Assembly: GCA_039933635.1 (NCBI GenBank)
Contig: JBDTNQ010000135.1
Location: forward strand, 1 to 9,761
Source of the DNA: JBDTNQ01 sp039933635
Lineage (GTDB): Bacteria > Acidobacteriota > Vicinamibacteria > Vicinamibacterales > SCN-69-37
DNA length: 9,761 bases
Direction of reading: 5' to 3'
Shown in pieces: positions 1-7,104 of this stretch. Positions within the stretch are counted from its first letter, which is position 1. Every line of letters starts with the position of its first letter. Both the position numbers and the translations under genes were made by a program. The notes under the pieces were generated by a model. The model searched no databases. It had not been told where the DNA came from and saw nothing but the letters and a program-made list of their open reading frames with translations.

Positions 1-1046
1 GGCGTCACTTCCACAATCGTGCGCGCGGTGCGGCGCGTCCCGGGATGGAAGCCGAAGCGGACCAGATAGTCGGCCTTGTCACGGAATCCGTTGCTCTCGT
101 AGGCGCCGGCGGCTTCGTCACGCGCGGCGAGAGTCAGGTTCCAGTTCGCGCCAACGCCGACGAAGAATCCGGCTGGCAACTGAAAGGTGAGACCCAGGGT
201 CAGATACACGGGACTCTTGACCACGGCCGACGTCGGCACCTGTGATCCATCGGCCCCGGTCAGGCCAGCCGGTGCGGTGATCGTGTCGGAGTTGTACCGT
301 TCGCCGTAGAGTTCGAGGGTCGCGCGAACGGGAAGGCGCGACGGAAAGCCCGCGCCCACGCCCCAACGCAGGCCGCGAGTCAATTCGTAGCCGTCAGGAT
401 TGCCCCGCACGAGGATCCCGCCGTAGCCGGACAGGTCGACCATGTGGCTGACCTCCGTGCTCAGGATCGCGTCCGCCGAGAAATCCGCCTTACCGCTGCT
501 CGTGCCGGCCTTGTCGTCGCCAATGGGCAACTTGATCATGGGACGAACAGCGAACGCCATCGCGCGATCGGACCGTTCCGGCAGGAGATTCACCTTCGCG
601 CCCACCCAGAGATCACCGCGCTTGCTGCCGGTGAATGTCGTGCGGTCGAGCGGGTAGTCGACGTCGATGCCGCCACCGGTGCCGTTCGCCAGCACGCCGG
701 GGAAAAACAGCGGGCGCGTGTCGCGGTCGAGACGGGTCATGACGTGCCAGCTGCCGAACACTTCCGTGTGATGGCCGAGACCCACGCCGAACGTCAGCGG
801 AAATGTCGAGATGTTCAGGAAGCCCTGGCCCGAGTTCCCTTCGAGACGGCTGAAGCTGAAGGACCACTTCTTCGCCGGCAGCACTTCCCCAGTCGGGACC
901 ATCCACAAACCGGTGTCTCCGGCGACGGTGGTGGTTGCGGGCCGGGACGTCATCGACTCCGACTGCCCCTGTGCAGCGGCCGATGACGCGATGGTGACGA
1001 ACCCGATCGAAAAGAGAAGGAATGCGGCGCGTGAATGACGGAGCAC
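1..1046 (-). CDS. Outer-membrane beta-barrel protein, N-terminal part (runs off the left edge)
   Basis: This reading frame is open from a GTG at 1046 to the window edge, giving 348 complete residues with no stop. The GTG is chosen because AGAGGT (1057-1052) lies five bases upstream and because a clean Sec signal peptide follows at once: basic start MLRHSR, a hydrophobic core and an ASSAAAQ cleavage region near residue 26. The mature part begins with a GDTGLWMVPTGEVLP segment and then shows many alternating aromatic and glycine stretches (FSFSRLEG, FGVGLGHHTEVFGSW, GLRWGVGAGF, FFVGVGANWNL), typical of amphipathic strands of an outer-membrane barrel. Proteins with this look often continue into an OmpA-like peptidoglycan-binding domain, but that part would lie outside the window and cannot be seen. 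It is transcribed away from the large secreted protein at 1702. Exact function and family are unknown. Confidence 0.72.
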   Translation of the reverse strand, partial: MLRHSRAAFLLFSIGFVTIASSAAAQGQSESMTSRPATTTVAGDTGLWMVPTGEVLPAKKWSFSFSRLEGNSGQGFLNISTFPLTFGVGLGHHTEVFGSWHVMTRLDRDTRPLFFPGVLANGTGGGIDVDYPLDRTTFTGSKRGDLWVGAKVNLLPERSDRAMAFAVRPMIKLPIGDDKAGTSSGKADFSADAILSTEVSHMVDLSGYGGILVRGNPDGYELTRGLRWGVGAGFPSRLPVRATLELYGERYNSDTITAPAGLTGADGSQVPTSAVVKSPVYLTLGLTFQLPAGFFVGVGANWNLTLAARDEAAGAYESNGFRDKADYLVRFGFHPGTRRTARTIVEVT

Positions 1047-1074
1047 GAGGGACCTCTTCTGTGTGCGAGTGGCG

Positions 1075-1094
1075 CGCTCGCTCAGCTGCGAGCG
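1075..1094. repeat. Short perfect inverted repeat upstream of the barrel gene
   Basis: CGCTCGC (1075-1081) and GCGAGCG (1088-1094) form a perfect 7-bp stem with a 6-base loop, about 30 bases upstream of the GTG start of the minus-strand barrel protein. It could be a hairpin in the 5' leader of that mRNA or a protein-binding site. In GC-rich DNA a repeat of this size can also arise by chance. Confidence 0.35.
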
Positions 1095-1223
1095 AAGGGC
1101 TTCGGTCGACAGTGACCCGAACGACTACCCCGGATGCTAGTAGGCGGGTAGGGTGCCGTCTGTACCCTTGTGCACAGGCGCATGCGTCAGCGGCCTCCAG
1201 TCCCGACAGCGGGAGTGTGGCGT

Positions 1224-1277
1224 CGATATCTACGGAGTAGCCTCGACGAGCGCCGCGTGTCGAGCGACTACATATCG
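1224..1277. repeat. Interrupted inverted repeat
   Basis: Three blocks are repeated in inverted order around a central spacer: CGATAT (1224-1229) with ATATCG (1272-1277), GTAG (1237-1240) with CTAC (1268-1271), and CTCGAC (1242-1247) with GTCGAG (1259-1264). The left arm carries about seven extra bases between its first two blocks. This may be a paired binding site for a regulator, or a degenerate end of a former insertion. No function can be read from it. Confidence 0.35.
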
Positions 1278-1454
1278 AGTCATGAAGAGCGCCGGTATGT
1301 ACGACGCGTCAGGACACCAGCCCGATGCGGCGCGATGTGCGCGCTGACGGTACCGTCGCGGGCGCGACACATTCAACCAGTTCTGTAAGACGGTGCATGG
1401 TCCGCGACGCCGGTTTCATTGAGGCTTTGCGCACTTTACGGATCTCGCCCGATC

Positions 1455-1470
1455 TGGATCACTCCTTGCA
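1455..1470 (+). promoter_or_regulatory. Candidate sigma-54 (RpoN) promoter for the Ig-repeat secreted protein
   Basis: TGGATCACTCCTTGCA has the invariant GG (-24) and GC (-12) of sigma-54 promoters at exactly the consensus spacing, together with the TTGCA right half. The left half matches TGG but not the following CAC. Transcription would start near 1481, giving a leader of about 220 bases before the ATG at 1702. Sigma-54 control fits the context by established knowledge: PEP-CTERM/exosortase gene sets in several bacteria are governed by RpoN with the PrsK/PrsR two-component pair. No PrsR gene is visible here, although the C-terminus of a histidine kinase lies at the far right edge. Confidence 0.55.
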
Positions 1471-1477
1471 CAACTAG

Positions 1478-1543
1478 GCACCAAAGCCAACCCGCTCCCC
1501 TGGGTTGGTGACGCACCAAAGTTACCGAGAGTCCCTGACTCTC
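1478..1543 (+). promoter_or_regulatory. Structured 5' leader, possible riboswitch or attenuator (GEMM-like features)
   Basis: A 9-base direct repeat GCACCAAAG (1478-1486 and 1513-1521) flanks a perfect 7-bp hairpin, CCAACCC (1487-1493) with GGGTTGG (1502-1508). It is followed by a second perfect 7-bp hairpin, GAGAGTC (1527-1533) with GACTCTC (1537-1543). TTGGTG at 1505-1510 can pair with either copy of CACCAA (1479-1484 or 1514-1519), and both pairings exclude the first hairpin, so alternative folds exist. The arrangement, a GGCA-type segment, a hairpin, then GACGCA..AAAG..AC, recalls the c-di-GMP-I (GEMM) riboswitch core, but both strands carry an extra CC and the loop is not a GNRA tetraloop. 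It lies at or just after the predicted start of the sigma-54 transcript. A DNA operator is the main alternative. Confidence 0.4.
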
Positions 1544-1701
1544 CCTCGCTCTGGCCCTCTCCGTCCGCACGATCCACCGAACGGATCCCGTCGAGTCGCC
1601 AAGTTGCTCGTTGTCAGCGATGTTCCGCTGCGTGCGTGAGCCCTGTCTTCCCTCGTATCGGCGAAGGTGTCGTGACCCTTCGCCAGAGAGTGTGTCCTGT
1701 C

Positions 1702-4167
1702 ATGCGAAGAATCCTCTGTCTTGTCGTCGCTTTTCTTGCCTTTGGGTCGGTATCGACGGCTGCGGCGCAGTCGGCTGCGATCCTTCAGCCGTCTGATTTC
1801 GCGCTGCTCGGCTACTACGACGTGCAGACGTTCGGATCGGATACCGCCTACATGCGCGGGCTGACTCACCGGTACGTCAACGGTCAGCTGCGCTTCTTGT
1901 CGATGACCCACACGGGCACACTCCAGGAATTTGTGATGCCGTCGGCGTTCGGCCAGCGCGTGACTACGACAACGAACTCCTGGAACCTCGGTGCGGTCAC
2001 GGGCGACTTCGTGGGTATTTGGTGGGACGCATCGACCCAACGCCTGTGGGTCACCGCTTCGATCGACTACGGCAATTCAGACACCTATTACCCGACGCGT
2101 ATCTCGACGCTCAGTCTTGGAGCGAACGGCGCCGTGACCAACGTCAAGACCGTCTCGCTTCAGGGCGTGACCTCGAAGCGGATCTACGGTGGCGTGCAGG
2201 CCGTGCCGTCATGGGCCCAGGCCGAACTCGGATGCGGCCCCTATGTGGTCGGCTTCGGCGGCTACACGTCTCTGGCGCAGCAGACCAGCCGCGCGGCCAT
2301 GGGGCCGTCGCTCATCTGCATCCCGGACATCGCGAACTACAGCAACGGCGCCGAAATTCCAGCGAGCGCCTTCAAGGTGCTGCTCGACACACCGACCGAC
2401 CAGCGCGGCTTCCGGAAGACGATCCCGCTGAACTACTTCGATGGCGGCGACGCAGACGCGAATGGCGTCCGGCGCGAGAATCCCCAGACACCACCCACGA
2501 CGGCGCCGTACGCCGGCGCGTCATGGCTCTCCCCGAACGCGCAGGGCGTCGGCTCCTTCGTGTGGGGCGATAGCTACTACAACAACTGGGCGTGGATCGA
2601 TACGCCGACGGCACGCGGGCTTGTGGCCGTGGCGGCGCTCTGCGGTGTCACGGGTCAGCAGCCGAACGCCGGGAAGTGCTGGTATCAGACCTCGACGCTC
2701 CACTTCGACGGCCGCACGCAGGAAGTGCACGTCTGGAATCCCTCTTCACTCGATGATGGCATCATGACGCGCCCGACCAGCATGGCGGAGTTGAACCTGC
2801 CGCGCGGGATCACCGGCTCGTGGGACGGCGACGTGCCGATGGCGAACATCAGCGGTGCGACCTTCGACGGCACGACCAACACCCTCTATCTCGTCGGCTA
2901 TCCGCTCGGTGTGCCCAGCAGTGGACCGGCCGGCCAGTGGGATACGGGCCGTCTCTACGCCGTGAAAGTGGAAGCCGGATCGATCGTTCCGCCCCCCGCC
3001 GACACCACGGGGCCGACGGTCTCAGTGACGGCGCCGATTGTCTCGACGACGGTCTCTGGCGCCGTGTCCCTTGCGGCGAACGCGGCTGACAACGTCGGCG
3101 TCTCGAGCGTCTGGTTCACCATCAACGGCACCACGACCGGTGCGGAAGATGCGACGTCGCCCTACCAGGGAACCTGGAACGTTGGCACCTCGCCCAGCGG
3201 ATCCTACGCGGTGCGCGCAGTCGCGCGGGACGCGGCCGGCAATACCACGACCTCCGCGTCGATCATGGTGACGGTGAACAACGGCTCAGGCGATACGGTG
3301 GCACCGTCGGTGAGTGTGACCGCCCCAATCGCCGGCTCGACGGCGTCCGGAGTCATCTCGCTCGCGGCCACGGCGTCGGACAACGTCGGTGTCTCGCGCG
3401 TGTCGTTCACCGTTGACGGCGTGACGGTCGGTGCGGCCGACACGACAGCGCCTTACCAGGGAAGCTGGAACTCGACCGGTGCGGCGGTCGGATCGCACAC
3501 GATTCGCGCGATCGCGGTGGACGCCGCGGGCAACACGACGACGTCTGCCCCAGTTGGAGTGACCGTGAACAGCGTGCCGGTCGACGATGTCATCGCGCCA
3601 ATGGTCAGTTTGACGGCGCCGGGCGCCGGCTCGACGGTTGCGGGAACGGTGTCGCTCGCAGCGGTGGCGTCCGACAACGTCGGCGTCTCGAGTGTGTCAT
3701 TCACGGTTGACGGTCTCACCGTCGGCGTGGCCGACACGACGGCGCCCTACCAGGGCACGTGGAACGCGACCGGCGCGACGAGCGGAACCCACGCGGTTCG
3801 TGCGGTTGCTCGCGACGCCGCCGGCAACACCACGACGTCCGCGGCAACGTCGGTGACCGTCGCTGTGGTCACGCCACCTCCGTCGCTACAGGCCCCGAAC
3901 GTCTCGATGCAGATTGTCACCCATGTTCCGCTTCAGTGCTCGATGACGCTGACGACATCGCAGCCCGATGTGAATGGCGGATGGTCCGTCCGATACTCGC
4001 GCAATGGGACGAGCATCGGGAGCAAGCTGACGTCAGCGCCGTACAAACTGGTCGTGAACGTCGGCGGAGGAAGCTACACCTTCGGGGCGACCTGGACAAG
4101 GACCGATAGCACCGGGCACCTGGTCACGCTCAGGGCCCCGACCACCGTGACGTCCTGCTCCTTCTGA
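1702..4167 (+). CDS. Large secreted protein with three tandem Ig-like domains
   Basis: The product has 821 residues. The ATG at 1702 is preferred over a GTG 66 bases upstream because MRRILCLVVAFLAFG and a following TAAAQ make a standard Sec signal peptide, cleaved near residue 22; the ribosome site (AGAG near 1686) is weak. Residues about 24-430 are rich in Trp and Tyr with repeated short beta-strand patterns and four to six cysteines that could pair outside the cell. The fold may be propeller-like, but I recognise no family. Residues about 434-722 are three Ig-like repeats of 97-98 residues, starting at nt 3001, 3292 and 3586, each with a VSVTAP-type start, DNVGVS, APYQG.WN and RDAAGNTTTS. 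They resemble the Big_7-type bacterial Ig domain. Residues about 723-821 form a final domain with two cysteines. There is no transmembrane tail or sorting signal, so the protein is probably released or bound by its own domains. Its role in adhesion or polysaccharide binding is inference. Confidence 0.85.
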   Translation: MRRILCLVVAFLAFGSVSTAAAQSAAILQPSDFALLGYYDVQTFGSDTAYMRGLTHRYVNGQLRFLSMTHTGTLQEFVMPSAFGQRVTTTTNSWNLGAVTGDFVGIWWDASTQRLWVTASIDYGNSDTYYPTRISTLSLGANGAVTNVKTVSLQGVTSKRIYGGVQAVPSWAQAELGCGPYVVGFGGYTSLAQQTSRAAMGPSLICIPDIANYSNGAEIPASAFKVLLDTPTDQRGFRKTIPLNYFDGGDADANGVRRENPQTPPTTAPYAGASWLSPNAQGVGSFVWGDSYYNNWAWIDTPTARGLVAVAALCGVTGQQPNAGKCWYQTSTLHFDGRTQEVHVWNPSSLDDGIMTRPTSMAELNLPRGITGSWDGDVPMANISGATFDGTTNTLYLVGYPLGVPSSGPAGQWDTGRLYAVKVEAGSIVPPPADTTGPTVSVTAPIVSTTVSGAVSLAANAADNVGVSSVWFTINGTTTGAEDATSPYQGTWNVGTSPSGSYAVRAVARDAAGNTTTSASIMVTVNNGSGDTVAPSVSVTAPIAGSTASGVISLAATASDNVGVSRVSFTVDGVTVGAADTTAPYQGSWNSTGAAVGSHTIRAIAVDAAGNTTTSAPVGVTVNSVPVDDVIAPMVSLTAPGAGSTVAGTVSLAAVASDNVGVSSVSFTVDGLTVGVADTTAPYQGTWNATGATSGTHAVRAVARDAAGNTTTSAATSVTVAVVTPPPSLQAPNVSMQIVTHVPLQCSMTLTTSQPDVNGGWSVRYSRNGTSIGSKLTSAPYKLVVNVGGGSYTFGATWTRTDSTGHLVTLRAPTTVTSCSF
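3001..3867 (+). repeat. Three tandem ~292-bp repeats encoding Ig-like domains
   Basis: The repeats start at 3001, 3292 and 3586, with periods of 291 and 294 bp. Each encodes the same landmarks in order: APxVSxTAP, GxxSLAAxAxDNVGVS, PYQGxWN, RAxAxDAAGNTTTS and a closing VTV strand. Similarity is also clear at the DNA level, for example GACAACGTCGG in all three copies, so the array arose by internal duplication and could change copy number by recombination. Confidence 0.85.
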
Positions 4168-4185
4168 CTTCTTCTGACGCGCATC

Positions 4186-4227
4186 AACGCCGGCCCTGCC
4201 TTCACGGTGGGGCCGGCGTTTCTCTTT
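4186..4227 (+). terminator. Strong intrinsic terminator after the Ig-repeat gene
   Basis: AACGCCGGCCC (4186-4196) pairs perfectly with GGGCCGGCGTT (4210-4220). The stem can extend through four further pairs, two of them G-T, to a 5-base loop (4201-4205). It is followed by the T-rich run TTTCTCTTT (4219-4227). It lies 18 bases after the stop of the plus-strand gene. The right arm overlaps the last codons of the convergent methyltransferase gene. On the minus strand there is no T-run, so it should work mainly in the plus direction. Confidence 0.85.
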
Positions 4228-5056
4228 GGCGGGCCGCGTCAGACGCGGCGCTCGGACCGGGTTTGACCGCGACGGTCGCAAGCAGGTAGCCGTGCCGGCG
4301 GACGGCGGGCACGTGGCGGTCGAGAAACACGAACGGCCACACACACGCGCCGGTCACGCGCGCCAAGGGACGACACCACGAGTGACACGCCAGGTCGAGC
4401 ATCCTGAGCCACCCGGGAATGAACAGAATCGCCGTCTCCGCTGCCACCTGCAGCCCTGCCCCCTCCAGCATCTTCCGCAGATGTCTTCGCGAATACGACT
4501 TCTCGTAGCCATAGCCATAGAGGCCAACGGTCTGGAGAGCCCTGGCGAATGCCGGCCGTAAAAACGGATCGTGGCGGTTCGGTACGCCGACGATGGCGCG
4601 GCCGCCGGGTTTGAGCACGCGCGCGATTTCCTCAACGGCGTGCTCGGTCTCGTCGAAGTGTTCGATGGTGCCCATGGAGTAGACCGCATCGAAACTCGCA
4701 TCACGAAACGGCAACTCGCGCACATCGGACACGGCGCATCGGAGTGAGTTGTGCTCGAACGCCGTCCGCGCCTGACGCACCGTTGGGATGGAGATGTCGA
4801 TGCCGTAGGCCTCGGCACCCTGCTGGCTGGCCCACGCGAGGATGCGCGTGTTCTTGGCTTCGTCCCAGAGATCGGTTTTGAGAATCTTCAGGCCGGTGAG
4901 ATTCGTGAAGTGCTCCCGGAAGAGGCGCCGTTCGTTGTCGGCGTAATAGCGCGTCGAGGCCGCTCCGCCGAGATCCGGAAACTGCTCCCCCACGTCGGCC
5001 CAGAACCGCTGGTACGCGCGCGCCCGCGAGTTGGCTGCCGGCTCAGTGTGTGTCAT
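4202..5056 (-). CDS. Class I SAM-dependent methyltransferase (Methyltransf_11-like)
   Basis: This is a 284-residue protein, last in the minus-strand operon. The ATG at 5056 is chosen because it overlaps the TGA of the preceding gene as ATGA, a typical translational-coupling junction; the frame is open ten codons further upstream. The fold is shown by the acidic strand AYGIDIS (ribose-binding Asp), by SDVRELPFRDASFDAVYSMG (motifs II/III) and by ARVLKPGGRAIVGVPN (motif IV and following strand). The usual glycine-rich motif I (GxGxG) is replaced by LKILKTDLWDEAKN, a variant I associate with methyltransferases of polysaccharide clusters. The C-terminal third is hydrophobic (AILFIPGWLRMLDL, ACVWPFVFL), suggesting contact with the membrane or a lipid-linked substrate. 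The substrate is unknown; a sugar or lipid carrier made by the upstream membrane protein is a reasonable guess. Confidence 0.8.
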   Translation of the reverse strand: MTHTEPAANSRARAYQRFWADVGEQFPDLGGAASTRYYADNERRLFREHFTNLTGLKILKTDLWDEAKNTRILAWASQQGAEAYGIDISIPTVRQARTAFEHNSLRCAVSDVRELPFRDASFDAVYSMGTIEHFDETEHAVEEIARVLKPGGRAIVGVPNRHDPFLRPAFARALQTVGLYGYGYEKSYSRRHLRKMLEGAGLQVAAETAILFIPGWLRMLDLACHSWCRPLARVTGACVWPFVFLDRHVPAVRRHGYLLATVAVKPGPSAASDAARQRETPAPP

Positions 5057-7104
5057 CGCCGTTGGTCGTCCGTCCGCCAGTGCCACGTCCCGATCGCAAA
5101 CGACAGTGGGCGCTCATCTCCGTTGCCCAGGAGATCGTCCGCAACGGTTGGCGCGGCTGCCGGTTGAAACACGAGCTGATGATATCCAGGTGTGAGCGTC
5201 AGCGGGCCGATGTGGTGAATCTGCCGCCGGGGCTCGATCGTCAACGTCCGCAGCGCCTCGCCATCCAGCAGCATCGTCAGCGCTCGCGCATGGTGAAAAG
5301 CCATTACGTCGACGTCGAGGGACGCCTGTACCGGCCGTGTGGTTCTGTTCATGACGCGCCAGGAGGCCTCGGGACCCATCCATCGCCACGTCCGGTCCGC
5401 GTCGTATTCGCGCGGGTAGAACGTGGTGAAGTCGGCGGTGTACACCGAGGGCGGCGGCGCGACGACCTGGAAGACCTCAGCCTCTCTGAAGCGCACGGCT
5501 GGCCCGAGGCCGTCGACGGCCGGCCGCGTCGCAAACCACCGGCCCGCGGCACTGTTCCGCTGGATGATGAGATGCGTATAGCCCACACCGGACAGCTTTT
5601 CGGCGACGTTCGGCTCGGTGCAATCGTCCGGCCCCTCACGATGCAGCTCGATTTTGCCGCCGCTCAACCAGGGCACCGATTGCGACGCGGCCGTGAGGGG
5701 GGTGCAATCGAGGGCGCGCACGGGACCTGCCTGCCGCGTGACCCACCGATGCGCCTGTGTGGGCAGCACGTCCCGCCACAGCGATGGGGGCCAGACGGCG
5801 TACTCGGCGATGGCGATCATGAGGAGTGCCGCGCACGCCAGTCGAAGTCCGGGCTTTCCCGACCGCCAGAGATATTCGGCGCCGATGGCCGCGAGCAAGG
5901 CGGTCGTGAGTTGCACCACCACGCCGAATCGTGCGTACGCCCGGAACATCGGCAGGATGTTGTAGAGCCACGCGGACGGGCCCGTCACGGAAAGCGATCC
6001 GATCCCCCACTGCGGTGACAAGGAACACAGCACGGCGACGAGAGCGGTCGCCGCGAGCACAGGAACCATTGCGGTCGAGCGTTGATGCCGATGCCCGATC
6101 ATCCACGCGAACACGGCGACCAGACTGAGCAACACGAGTCCCCATCCGAGTGTGACCTGTTGTTCGAGCAGGCCTTCTCGCACGCCAGCGCCGGTCCAGA
6201 CGTCCGCCGCGAACGCCCCGAGTACCGGATGCGCCACGGGAGGCACGAGGTAGCTCCACCAGTACGCGCTATATCGGAACAGATCATCGCGCGGGAACGC
6301 GATGGCGGCGCGGTCGAGCAGCGCGGCCGGGACCGTGGCCCACGCGTACGTCACCCCGCCCAGAGCGATGCCGCCAAGAGCCGCGAGCGTGATGGCGAGG
6401 CGTCGCGAAGAGGCAGGGCGATCCCGCGCGGCATGCCACCAGTAGGCGGCCAGCGCCACCGGTGTGATCACCGCGGCGATCAGGCCGCCGTAGAAGTTCG
6501 ACAGGGTGACGCCGGCGATCGAGGCCGCGAGCAGCCCGACCGCTGCCGTCGTCGGCCTGTCGAGGCAACGCCAGAGCGCCAGCAGGTACAGCGGCATCCA
6601 TTGGGTCTGCGCGATGTGCGGATGGTAGGCGGCCTGCGCGATGTGGAATGGTGAGAATGCGAATGCGATGGCGGCGAGGGCGGCGCTTCCAGGTGCGAGG
6701 GCCAGGTGCCGCGCCAGCAGGTACGACGCGGCGGCCGACAGCGGGAAGGTCAGGAGGACGAGCCAGTTGTACGCCGCCACAGGTCCGGAGATGCGCGCGA
6801 GGAGCGCGCCTGGAATATCGGTGAGCGGCTGGCTGTAGGGCCCGCGCACCAACGGGCCCGCGAACTGCGCCATCACCGTGAATGGATCGTGGTGGCGTCC
6901 GACGATGGCCATGCCGAAGATGCGTTCCGACGGCGCGTGCAGCACCGGCAAGGCGATCGCGAGGGTGACGACAATCGCGAGCAGCGTGACGCCGATGATC
7001 TCAACGGCGCGGCTGGGCGTAGGACACCATGGCCGCGACCAGGAGGATCGGTCCGGCGAGCGCCCACGCGCGGACATCGCGCACGACCGGCGTGACGTGG
7101 GCAT
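5053..7104 (-). CDS. Polytopic membrane protein, putative GT-C-type glycosyltransferase
   Basis: The product has up to 683 residues. Roughly residues 33-440 hold about ten hydrophobic helices, starting with VEIIGVTLLAIVVTLAIALP. The first outer loop carries GRHHDPFTVM, where GT-C enzymes usually place their acidic catalytic residue. Later landmarks are AAYHPHIAQTQWMPLYLLAL, NFYGGLIA and FRAYARFGVVVQL. Residues about 445-683 are a soluble, probably periplasmic, beta-rich domain (YPREYDADRTWRWMGPEASW; LTPGYHQLVF), as in GT-C-like proteins that end in a carbohydrate-binding-type sandwich. It may transfer sugars from a polyprenyl carrier to an exported acceptor; this rests on topology and general resemblance, not a firm motif. 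The start is uncertain: only ATG 7104 and ATG 7077 lie in frame before the first helix, so the gene overlaps the exosortase gene by 77-104 bases. Its stop overlaps the methyltransferase start by four bases. Confidence 0.7.
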   Translation of the reverse strand: MPTSRRSCAMSARGRSPDRSSWSRPWCPTPSRAVEIIGVTLLAIVVTLAIALPVLHAPSERIFGMAIVGRHHDPFTVMAQFAGPLVRGPYSQPLTDIPGALLARISGPVAAYNWLVLLTFPLSAAASYLLARHLALAPGSAALAAIAFAFSPFHIAQAAYHPHIAQTQWMPLYLLALWRCLDRPTTAAVGLLAASIAGVTLSNFYGGLIAAVITPVALAAYWWHAARDRPASSRRLAITLAALGGIALGGVTYAWATVPAALLDRAAIAFPRDDLFRYSAYWWSYLVPPVAHPVLGAFAADVWTGAGVREGLLEQQVTLGWGLVLLSLVAVFAWMIGHRHQRSTAMVPVLAATALVAVLCSLSPQWGIGSLSVTGPSAWLYNILPMFRAYARFGVVVQLTTALLAAIGAEYLWRSGKPGLRLACAALLMIAIAEYAVWPPSLWRDVLPTQAHRWVTRQAGPVRALDCTPLTAASQSVPWLSGGKIELHREGPDDCTEPNVAEKLSGVGYTHLIIQRNSAAGRWFATRPAVDGLGPAVRFREAEVFQVVAPPPSVYTADFTTFYPREYDADRTWRWMGPEASWRVMNRTTRPVQASLDVDVMAFHHARALTMLLDGEALRTLTIEPRRQIHHIGPLTLTPGYHQLVFQPAAAPTVADDLLGNGDERPLSFAIGTWHWRTDDQRR

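Larger units (their letters stand above)
1047..1454. other. Gene-free divergent intergenic region
   Basis: No convincing gene lies between the divergent starts at 1046 and 1702. Small open frames here have no ribosome site and no recognisable protein character. The stretch should contain the promoter of the minus-strand barrel protein, but I see no clear -35/-10 pair. Two inverted repeats, listed separately at 1075-1094 and 1224-1277, are the only structure I can point to in this part. Confidence 0.5.

Noticed and set aside
444..986. A 180-codon plus-strand open frame
   Set aside because: It is the antisense shadow of the barrel protein, rich in Arg and His, with no ribosome site or recognisable domain.
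1522..2040. A 172-codon minus-strand open frame at the start of the Ig-repeat gene
   Set aside because: Low-complexity Arg-rich shadow; it also covers the leader structure and signal peptide region of the real gene.
3868..4167. Possible sorting signal at the C-terminus of the Ig-repeat protein
   Set aside because: The last residues (RAPTTVTSCSF) contain no motif, hydrophobic helix or basic tail.
5050..6018. A 322-codon plus-strand open frame
   Set aside because: It lies entirely opposite the GT-C-like and methyltransferase genes. Its Arg/Pro/His-rich content is typical of the complementary strand of GC-rich coding DNA.
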